Below are positions 1-4,552 of a stretch of DNA of 5,094 nucleotides, one piece after another. Where the stretch lies: contig CAJXKX010000198.1 in NCBI GenBank assembly GCA_913055965.1, positions 1 to 5,094 of the forward strand. Reading direction: 5' to 3'. The notes beneath the pieces were generated by a model. That model ran no database searches. It was given only the letters and a program-made list of their open reading frames with translations, and was not told the origin of the DNA. This DNA comes from an uncultured Roseovarius sp. GTDB lineage: Bacteria > Pseudomonadota > Alphaproteobacteria > Rhodobacterales > Rhodobacteraceae. How positions within the stretch are numbered: position 1 is the first letter of the stretch; each line of letters starts with the position of its first letter. Both the position numbers and the translations under genes were made by a program.

Positions 1-1
1 G

Positions 2-136
2 GGGCTCGACCGGCAGGGCCTGCCGCTGGGGCTGCAACTGATCGGACGGCCCTGGCAGGAGGCCGATCTGCTTGATACCGCCTATGCGCTCGAACGCGCG
101 GCGGGATTCGTGGCCAAGCCTGCGAAATGGTGGTAA
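2..136 (+). CDS. gatA: Amidase-signature protein, C-terminal end; probably Glu-tRNA(Gln)/Asp-tRNA(Asn) amidotransferase subunit A (partial)
   Basis: Only the last 44 codons are present; the gene enters from the left edge and stops with TAA at 134-136. The tail contains GLPLGLQLIGRPWQEADLL, the signature of the amidase-family C-terminus, and ends in KPAKWW, an ending I associate with GatA. GatA is the cytoplasmic amidase subunit of the GatCAB complex. It releases ammonia from glutamine, which is used to convert misacylated Glu-tRNA(Gln) or Asp-tRNA(Asn) to Gln-tRNA or Asn-tRNA. The Ser-Ser-Lys catalytic triad lies upstream of the window and cannot be checked, so another amidase-family hydrolase remains possible. 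The next gene starts 29 nt downstream on the same strand, which suggests cotranscription. Confidence 0.75.
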   Translation, partial: GLDRQGLPLGLQLIGRPWQEADLLDTAYALERAAGFVAKPAKWW

Positions 137-165
137 ACCCCCGTGGTGATGCGGGCTTTGACGGG

Positions 166-966
166 ATGAAGCGAATGCGGCTGACACTTGGTTTCGTGAC
201 GATGGCGGCGCTCGCGGCGTGCTCGCCGGTGATCCCCGACAGCGGGGCGCCGGTCGATACGGGCACGGGCGTGGGGTTCAAGGATTATGCCACCTATCAG
301 CGCGAGAAGGCCGCGCGGGAGGTGCAACTGGCCGGCGGTGCGCTGCCGCGCCCGGCGATGATCTCGGACGAACCGCTCGACGCGACCGACGGGGACGCAT
401 CCGAGTCCGAAACGGCAGAGGCAACGGAGGCCGAACGCATCGCCGCCGAGGCGCGCGCGGCGCTCGATGCGACCGGCACCGGGGCTGGGCAGGCCCCGCT
501 CGACGCCACCGGCGCCGCCAACGCGCCGCTGCAGGCGAGCCCCACGAACCCGGCGCCCGCCGTGGTCAACGCAGTCGGCATCTCCGAGGAGAACAGCTTT
601 GACGCGGTCGATTCCGAGCGCTCCATCGAGGAAGACGCCGCCCGCATCGCGCGCAACCGCGAGCAATACCAGGTGATCGCGCCCGAGGATGTCGGCAGCC
701 GCCCCGAGGACGTGGGCCCGAATATCGTCGAATATGCGCTTGCGTCGGGGCACCCGGTCGGCACGCAGATGTATCGCCGCTTCGGCATCGGCACGGCGGC
801 GCGGCACACGCGCAACTGCGCGGAATATGCCTCTCCCGACCAGGCGCAGCTCGATTTCCTGCGTCGCGGCGGGCCGCAGCGCGACCGGTTGGCGCTCGAC
901 CCCGATGGCGACGGCTATGCCTGCGCCTGGGATCCCACGCCCTTCCGCCGTGCCGTCTCTCAGTGA
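166..966 (+). CDS. Predicted lipoprotein with C-terminal Excalibur calcium-binding-like domain
   Basis: The 266-residue product has a short basic N-terminus, a hydrophobic stretch and a lipobox (LAAC) with the acylated cysteine at residue 19, so it is predicted to be an exported lipoprotein. I chose ATG 166 over ATG 127 because 127 lies inside the preceding gene and would put 13 polar residues ahead of the signal peptide; ATG 175 is an equally workable alternative. Residues ~65-165 are acidic and rich in Ala and Glu, probably disordered, with LDAT repeated three times. Residues ~217-258 form the Excalibur domain: NCAEY with Cys218, then DPDGDGYACAW with the EF-hand-like Asp cluster at 245-249 and Cys253. 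The two cysteines probably form a disulfide. Excalibur domains occur in extracellular or surface proteins and are thought to bind calcium; the function here is unknown. The end overlaps the next gene by 17 nt, implying translational coupling with a peptidoglycan amidase. Confidence 0.85.
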   Translation: MKRMRLTLGFVTMAALAACSPVIPDSGAPVDTGTGVGFKDYATYQREKAAREVQLAGGALPRPAMISDEPLDATDGDASESETAEATEAERIAAEARAALDATGTGAGQAPLDATGAANAPLQASPTNPAPAVVNAVGISEENSFDAVDSERSIEEDAARIARNREQYQVIAPEDVGSRPEDVGPNIVEYALASGHPVGTQMYRRFGIGTAARHTRNCAEYASPDQAQLDFLRRGGPQRDRLALDPDGDGYACAWDPTPFRRAVSQ

Positions 967-1684
967 GCCCGGCACCGGGATCACGACGCATCCCTCGCCC
1001 AATCACGGGCCGCGCCGGGAGGGCGCGCGCCCCGACCTGATCGTGCTGCACCACACCGCGATGGCCACCGCCGGGGCGGCGCTTGCGCGGCTGTGCGATC
1101 CGGGCGCAGAGGTCTCGGCGCATTACCTGCTGTGCGAGCGCGGTCGCGTCTGGCAACTGGTGGACGAGACGGCGCGCGCCTGGCATGCGGGGGCCGGGCG
1201 CTGGGGCGATGTGGACGACGTCAATTCCCGCTCGATCGGGATCGAACTGGCCAATCGCGGCGACCATCCCTATCCGATGCCGCAGATGGCCGGGCTGGAG
1301 GCGCTGCTGCGCGCGATCATGGCGCGCTGGCAGATTCCGCCCGAACGGGTGATCGCGCATTCCGACATGGCCCCGGGGCGCAAATCCGATCCCGGCCCGC
1401 GATTCGACTGGCGGGGGCTGGCGCGCGCGGGGCTGTCGGTGTGGCCCGATGCCCGGGACGGGGCTGGGGCCGACGGCGGGGCGGGGGCCGAGTGGGGCGC
1501 GTTCCTGCGCGACGCGGCGCGATTCGGCTATCCGGCGGGCGACGTGCCGCCCGAGGCGCTTCTGGGCGCGGTGCGGCTGCGCTTTCGCCCCTGGGCGCGC
1601 GGGCCGCTCGCGGCCGAGGATTGTGCCTGCATCGCCGATCTCGCGGCGCGGTTTCCCGTTGACCGGGCGGGCACGAGCGCCTAA
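950..1684 (+). CDS. N-acetylmuramoyl-L-alanine amidase, zinc-dependent Amidase_2 (AmpD/AmiD) family
   Basis: This 244-residue enzyme is predicted to cleave the bond between MurNAc (or anhydro-MurNAc) and L-Ala of the stem peptide. The amidase domain covers ~10-160 and begins with the typical HPSPNHGPR. Putative zinc ligands are His34 (in IVLHHTAM), His137 (in AHSDM) and Asp147 (in KSDPG), with the catalytic Glu99 in SIGIELAN. A Gly/Ala/Asp linker (~166-181) leads to a C-terminal helical segment (~182-236, with RFGYP and RLRFRPW) like the extra domain of AmiD and AmpDh2. The GTG start at 950 places the conserved N-terminus correctly and overlaps the lipoprotein stop; in-frame ATGs at 905 and 917 are alternatives. 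No start gives a signal peptide or lipobox, unlike E. coli AmiD, so the protein is predicted to be cytoplasmic and may act in wall recycling as AmpD does. The family is clear; the location and substrate are inferred. Confidence 0.9.
   Translation: MPSLSEPGTGITTHPSPNHGPRREGARPDLIVLHHTAMATAGAALARLCDPGAEVSAHYLLCERGRVWQLVDETARAWHAGAGRWGDVDDVNSRSIGIELANRGDHPYPMPQMAGLEALLRAIMARWQIPPERVIAHSDMAPGRKSDPGPRFDWRGLARAGLSVWPDARDGAGADGGAGAEWGAFLRDAARFGYPAGDVPPEALLGAVRLRFRPWARGPLAAEDCACIADLAARFPVDRAGTSA
1455..1497 (+). other. Cluster of six G-runs, potential G-quadruplex motif
   Basis: Within 43 nt of the amidase coding strand there are six runs of three or more G: 1455-1457, 1460-1463, 1466-1469, 1478-1481, 1483-1487 and 1494-1497. 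The loops are 2, 2, 8, 1 and 6 nt. They encode the Gly/Ala linker between the amidase domain and the C-terminal domain. The pattern fits a G-quadruplex-forming sequence in DNA or mRNA, but a GGN-rich glycine linker in a genome this GC-rich can produce such runs by codon bias alone. Confidence 0.35.
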
Positions 1685-1687
1685 GCG
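1659..1687 (+). promoter_or_regulatory. Predicted promoter of rnpB
   Basis: A TTGACC -35 box at 1659-1664 is followed, after exactly 17 nt, by TAAGCG at 1682-1687. Transcription would start near 1694, the very base where the rnpB P1 helix begins. The -35 lies inside the last codons of the amidase gene, and the first three bases of the -10 are the amidase TAA stop codon. The -10 is a weak match (TA at the first two positions), but the agreement of spacing and start point with the RNA 5' end supports the call. Confidence 0.6.
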
Positions 1688-1693
1688 CGGGTC

Positions 1694-2106
1694 TGCGCGG
1701 AAGGCCGGATGGCCGCGACACGTCCGGCGACGGGCGTGGCGAGGAAAGTCCGGACTCCACAAGACGGCGGTGCCGGGTAACGCCCGGCCGGGGCAACCCG
1801 AGGGAAAGCGCCACAGAAAACAGACCGCCCCGGCCTGTCCGGGGCAAGGGTGAAACGGTGGGGTAAGAGCCCACCGCGGGACGGGCAACCGGACCGGCAC
1901 GGCAAGCCCCACCGGGAGCAATGCCGAATAGGGACCGCGCGCGGGGGCTGGTCGGGCAACCGAGACCGCCCGCAGGCCACGTCTTGGCCCGGCGGTCCGG
2001 GTAGGCAGCTAGAGGCGCACGGGCAACCGCGCGTCGAGACGAATGGTCATCCGAAGGGGGCCCCGTGCCTCCGGGACAGAATCCGGCTTACAGGCCCTCC
2101 GCGCGC
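1694..2106 (+). ncRNA. rnpB: RNase P RNA, bacterial type A
   Basis: This is the catalytic RNA of ribonuclease P, which removes 5' leaders from precursor tRNAs together with the RnpA protein. The universal 5' core GAGGAAAGTCCGGACTCCA is at 1741-1759 and the 3' core AGAATCCGGCTTA at 2078-2090. They form the P4 helix (1746-1754 with 2082-2089), and relative to E. coli one pair is changed on both sides (G-C to A-T), a compensatory change. The P1 helix pairs 1695-1706 with 2093-2104 with one mismatch. Also visible are CCACAGAAAACAGACCGCC (1811-1829), GGGAGCAATGCCGAATAGGG (1914-1933) and CCGGGTAGGCAGCT (1997-2010), the P15 loop whose GGU pairs with the tRNA CCA end. The length of ~413 nt fits alphaproteobacterial members. 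Four T residues (2110-2113) just past P1 may mark the transcript end. The strand is certain; the exact ends are good to a few bases. Confidence 0.97.
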
Positions 2107-2109
2107 CCC

Positions 2110-2137
2110 TTTTCATTTCCGGTCGTCAGGCTACAAA
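2110..2137 (+). promoter_or_regulatory. Possible promoter of the DUF2244 gene
   Basis: TTTTCA (2110-2115; 4 of 6 matches to the -35 consensus) and TACAAA (2132-2137; 4 of 6 matches to the -10 consensus) are separated by 16 nt in the short AT-richer gap after rnpB. A start about 7 nt below the -10 would fall on the ATG at 2144, giving a leaderless mRNA, in line with the lack of a clear Shine-Dalgarno sequence. The same T-run may serve as the rnpB 3' end, so this call is tentative. Confidence 0.35.
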
Positions 2138-2143
2138 CGGCAC

Positions 2144-2653
2144 ATGCCGTATCATTGGAGCCACCCGCCGCGCGGGGCCGATCCCGATCTCGAACTCGAA
2201 CTCTGGCCGCACCGGTCGCTGCCGCGCCGCGGCTTTGCCGCCTTCGTGCTGGCCACGTTCGGGCTGATCACCGTCCCGCTCTACCCGCTGCTGGGGACGG
2301 CGGTGTTGTGGGGGCTGCTGCCGTTCCTGTTGCTGGCGGTGGGGGGCGTCTGGTGGGCGCTGGAGGCAACCTATCGCAGCGCGCGGATGCACGAGGTGCT
2401 GACCATCGCGCCCGACGAACTGCGGCTGGTGCGCACCAACCCGCGCGGCGATGTGCAGGAATGGGTGTGCAACCGCTACTGGGCGCGGGTGCGGATGCAC
2501 GAGGCGGGCGGCCCTGTCGAGCATTACCTGACGCTGAAGGGGGCAGGGCGCGAGGTGGAAATCGGCGCGTTCCTGTCCGAGGACGAGCGCAAGGCGCTGC
2601 ATGGCGAACTGGCCGACGCGATCCGTCCGCCGCCCGCGCCGATGGCGGGATGA
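2144..2653 (+). CDS. DUF2244 family integral membrane protein
   Basis: The product is 169 residues with the layout typical of DUF2244 proteins. A polar N-terminus carries LELWPHRSLPRRGF (~18-31). Two hydrophobic helices follow at ~31-50 and ~53-72, joined by a short turn. A soluble C-terminal part contains LVRTNPRGDVQEWVCNRYWARV (~95-116, shown only in outline) and a GREVEIGAFLSEDERKAL block (~135-152). It should sit in the inner membrane with the C-terminal domain probably cytoplasmic. The family has no established biochemical role that I know of. ATG 2144 is chosen because the family consensus begins there; the open frame extends upstream only because it runs through rnpB. No good ribosome binding site precedes it. 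The gene converges on yqeY, with 40 nt between the stop codons and no clear terminator. Confidence 0.88.
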   Translation: MPYHWSHPPRGADPDLELELWPHRSLPRRGFAAFVLATFGLITVPLYPLLGTAVLWGLLPFLLLAVGGVWWALEATYRSARMHEVLTIAPDELRLVRTNPRGDVQEWVCNRYWARVRMHEAGGPVEHYLTLKGAGREVEIGAFLSEDERKALHGELADAIRPPPAPMAG

Positions 2654-2693
2654 GGGCGAGGGCAGCGCGCCGCCCCGGCCCCGGAGACTGCCG

Positions 2694-3152
2694 CTACCCC
2701 AGCCGCGCCTTGACCTGCGCGCCGACCGCGCCGAAATCCATCTGACCCGCGTGGCGCTCCTTGAGCTTGCCCATGATCTTGCCCATGTCGCGGATCGTGG
2801 CGGCACCCACGTCGGCGATGGCGCGGTCGATGGCCGCGTCGATCTCGTCGCCGTCGAGCTGTCGCGGCAGGAATTCCTCGATCACCGACATCTCGGCGCG
2901 TTCGCGCTCGGCAAGATCGACGCGCCCGCCCTCCTCGTAGGCGCGCACGCTCTCGTGGCGCTGCTTGACCATCCGGGCGAGGATCGCGCGGATTTCCGTA
3001 TCGCCCAGAGCCGCGGGCTCGTCGCCGCCGCGCGCGGCGATCTCCTGATCCTTGATCGCGGCATTGATCAGCCGCAGGGTCGCGAGGCGGCCCTGATCCT
3101 TGTCCCGCATCGCCTGTTTCAGCGCCTGACCGATCCGGTCGCGTAATTCCAT
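2694..3152 (-). CDS. yqeY: GatB/YqeY domain protein
   Basis: This cytoplasmic protein of 152 residues is close in size to other YqeY family members (~148). Family blocks are TLRLINAAIKDQEIAAR (25-41), ARMVKQRHESVRAYEEGGR (59-77), ERAEMSVIEEFLPRQL (84-99), DMGKIMGKLKERHAG (122-136) and the ending GAVGAQVKARLG. The helical fold resembles the C-terminal tRNA-binding tail of GatB, but this is a stand-alone protein and its role, possibly linked to aminoacyl-tRNA metabolism, is not firmly known. I chose ATG 3152 because a GGGGA motif lies about 8 nt upstream and the family consensus starts at MELRDRI. ATG 3161 would add three residues, and ATG 3215 falls inside the -35 box of the predicted promoter and is unlikely. 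It is divergent from carA. Confidence 0.93.
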   Translation of the reverse strand: MELRDRIGQALKQAMRDKDQGRLATLRLINAAIKDQEIAARGGDEPAALGDTEIRAILARMVKQRHESVRAYEEGGRVDLAERERAEMSVIEEFLPRQLDGDEIDAAIDRAIADVGAATIRDMGKIMGKLKERHAGQMDFGAVGAQVKARLG

Positions 3153-3186
3153 CTGGTCCATCCCCGTGACCGTTTGCAAGGCTTCG

Positions 3187-3215
3187 AGATTAGCGGCTGC
3201 GCGCGGCCATGACAA
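3187..3215 (-). promoter_or_regulatory. Predicted yqeY promoter
   Basis: Read on the minus strand, TTGTCA (3215-3210; 5 of 6 matches to TTGACA) is followed after 17 nt by TAATCT (3192-3187; 3 of 6 matches to TATAAT). Transcription would begin near 3180, giving a leader of about 27 nt before the ATG at 3152. Spacing and position are good for a sigma-70-type promoter. Confidence 0.6.
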
Positions 3216-3242
3216 CCGCCCGCGCCCCGCGCATCTGCCGGG

Positions 3243-3271
3243 TTGACCCGGGCCGGGGCTGGCCGTAGGTA
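3243..3271 (+). promoter_or_regulatory. Predicted carA promoter
   Basis: TTGACC (3243-3248) and TAGGTA (3266-3271) are 17 nt apart. This is the same -35 hexamer and spacing as proposed for rnpB; the -10 is weak, as is common in GC-rich alphaproteobacteria. Transcription would start near 3278, about 30 nt before the ATG, leaving too short a leader for an attenuator or riboswitch. The -35 lies 27 bp from the -35 of the opposing yqeY promoter. Confidence 0.5.
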
Positions 3272-3293
3272 TGCGCCGATTTGCCCTCAGCCC

Positions 3294-3299
3294 GGAGAG
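3294..3299 (+). promoter_or_regulatory. Ribosome binding site of carA
   Basis: GGAGAG lies 8 nt before ATG 3308. This supports that codon over the in-frame ATG at 3281, which lies upstream of the site and close to the predicted transcription start. Confidence 0.65.
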
Positions 3300-3307
3300 T
3301 GCCCGCG

Positions 3308-4456
3308 ATGGCCCATGCGACCCGCCCCCACCCGACCGCCTGTCTCGCGCTGGCCGATGGATCGCTGTTCTACGGGCAGGGCTTCGGCGCCATCGGCGAG
3401 ACGGTGGCGGAGTTGTGCTTCAACACCGCGATGACCGGCTACCAGGAGATCATGACCGATCCCTCCTATGCCGGGCAGGTCGTGACCTTCACCTTCCCGC
3501 ATGTCGGCAATGTCGGCGTGAACCCAGAGGACGACGAGACCGCCGAGCCGGTGGCAGCGGGCATGGTCGTCAAATGGGACCCGACAGAGCCGTCGAACTG
3601 GCGCGCCGAGGAGCATCTCTCGACCTGGCTGGCGCGGCGCGGACGGATCGCCATCGGCGGTGTCGATACCCGCCGCCTGACGCGTGCGATCCGGCAGCAG
3701 GGCGCGCCGCATGTGGCGCTGGCGCATGACCCGTCGGGCAATTTCGACGCCGCGGCGCTGGTGGCGAAGGCGCGCGGCTTTGCCGGGCTGGAGGGGATGG
3801 ACCTCGCGCGCGAGGTGTCCTGCCGTCAATCCTACCGCTGGGACGAGATGCGCTGGGCGTGGCCCGAGGGCTATCGGCGGCAGGAAGGCGCGCGCCACAA
3901 GGTGGTGGCGATCGATTACGGGGCCAAGCGCAACATCCTGCGGTGCCTTGCGAGCGCGGGCTGCGAGGTGACGGTGATGCCCGCCACCGCGACCGCGGCC
4001 GATGTCCTGGCGCAATCGCCCGACGGGGTGTTCCTGTCGAACGGCCCCGGCGACCCGGCGGCGACGGGGGAATATGCGGTGCCGATGATCCGAGGCGTGC
4101 TCGATCACGGGCTGCCGCTGTTCGGCATCTGCCTCGGCCACCAGATGCTGGCGCTGGCGCTGGGCGGCAAGACGATCAAGATGAATCACGGCCATCACGG
4201 CGCGAACCACCCGGTCAAGGAGATCGAAACCGGCAAGGTCGAGATCACCTCGATGAATCACGGCTTCGCGGTGGACGGGCAAAGCCTTCCCGCCGACGTG
4301 ATCGAGACCCATGTCTCGCTGTTCGACGGCTCGAATTGCGGCATCCGGCTCCGGGATCGACCGGTGTTCTCGGTGCAGCATCATCCCGAGGCGAGCCCCG
4401 GCCCGCAGGACAGCTTTTATCTCTTCGAGCGGTTCGCGGCCTCGATGGCGGGATGA
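3308..4456 (+). CDS. carA: Carbamoyl-phosphate synthase small (glutamine amidotransferase) subunit
   Basis: CarA hydrolyses glutamine and passes ammonia to CarB, which makes carbamoyl phosphate for pyrimidine and arginine synthesis in the cytoplasm. The product is 382 residues, the same length as E. coli CarA. The N-terminal CPSase small-chain domain includes FNTAMTGYQEIMTDPSYAGQ (38-57) and FPHVGNVGVNPED. A class I glutamine amidotransferase domain starts near residue 198 (VVAIDYGAKRNILR), with SNGPGDP (244-250). The nucleophile elbow is GICLGHQ with Cys275, and QHHPEASPGP holds His359 and Glu361. These match the Cys269, His353 and Glu355 triad of E. coli with a constant offset of six, so the glutaminase should be active. 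MNHGHHGANHP and TSMNHGFAVD are also conserved. carB is not next to it; the following gene is unrelated and preceded by its own regulatory region. No frameshift or odd composition was seen. Confidence 0.98.
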   Translation: MAHATRPHPTACLALADGSLFYGQGFGAIGETVAELCFNTAMTGYQEIMTDPSYAGQVVTFTFPHVGNVGVNPEDDETAEPVAAGMVVKWDPTEPSNWRAEEHLSTWLARRGRIAIGGVDTRRLTRAIRQQGAPHVALAHDPSGNFDAAALVAKARGFAGLEGMDLAREVSCRQSYRWDEMRWAWPEGYRRQEGARHKVVAIDYGAKRNILRCLASAGCEVTVMPATATAADVLAQSPDGVFLSNGPGDPAATGEYAVPMIRGVLDHGLPLFGICLGHQMLALALGGKTIKMNHGHHGANHPVKEIETGKVEITSMNHGFAVDGQSLPADVIETHVSLFDGSNCGIRLRDRPVFSVQHHPEASPGPQDSFYLFERFAASMAG

Positions 4457-4475
4457 GCCTGCGTATTTCGCTGCG

Positions 4476-4502
4476 TTAACCGGTCGTTAAACGATCGTTA
4501 AC
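4476..4502 (+). promoter_or_regulatory. Two overlapping CtrA-like boxes (TTAA-N7-TTAA-N7-TTAAC)
   Basis: TTAA occurs at 4476-4479, 4487-4490 and 4498-4501, each pair separated by exactly 7 nt. This gives two overlapping matches to the CtrA consensus TTAA-N7-TTAA(C), one helical turn apart. I saw no other TTAA in this GC-rich window. The second box would cover the -35 position for a weak TAGCCT -10 at 4514-4519, the usual arrangement at CtrA-activated promoters, with transcription starting near 4526. The likely target is the gene at 4553. CtrA is the essential or conditional response regulator of alphaproteobacteria; binding here is inferred from the motif alone. Confidence 0.65.
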
Positions 4503-4540
4503 CCTCCGCCCGCTAGCCTTCGCTCCAAGGGACAGGCAGC

Positions 4541-4545
4541 GGAGG
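4541..4545 (+). promoter_or_regulatory. Ribosome binding site for the gene at 4553
   Basis: GGAGG, a strong Shine-Dalgarno match, lies 7 nt before ATG 4553 and fixes the start of the partial gene at the right edge. Confidence 0.7.
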
Positions 4546-4552
4546 CCGGATC

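Noticed and set aside
158..163. TTGACG as a -35 box for a separate lipoprotein promoter
   Set aside because: The hexamer at the proper spacing (181-186) is CTGACA, not a -10, and it would start transcription inside the coding region.
127..165. ATG 127 as start of the lipoprotein
   Set aside because: It lies inside the last codons of gatA and would place 13 polar residues before the signal peptide; ATG 166 or 175 gives a normal lipoprotein signal.
566..1921. Long minus-strand open frame of 451 codons across the lipoprotein, the amidase and rnpB
   Set aside because: Its translation is Arg/Pro-rich with no recognisable motif, and it runs through three well-supported features including rnpB. 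It is a by-product of high GC content.
1850..2143. Upstream in-frame extension of the DUF2244 gene
   Set aside because: The extension translates the 3' half of rnpB; the family consensus begins at ATG 2144.
2654..2693. Possible bidirectional terminator between the DUF2244 gene and yqeY (GGCAG 2661-2665 with CTGCC 2688-2692)
   Set aside because: The stem is only 5 bp with a large GC-rich loop and there is no T-run on either side.
2601..3146. Plus-strand open frame of 181 codons opposite yqeY
   Set aside because: The yqeY reading has all family motifs; this frame overlaps the end of the DUF2244 gene and has no motif or start signal.
3287..4384. Minus-strand open frame of 365 codons opposite carA
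   Set aside because: It is an exact shadow of a fully conserved carA; the His/Arg-rich product matches nothing I know.
4457..4475. Search for a carA terminator
   Set aside because: There is no inverted repeat followed by T residues between the carA stop and the first TTAA; termination may be Rho-dependent or lie elsewhere.
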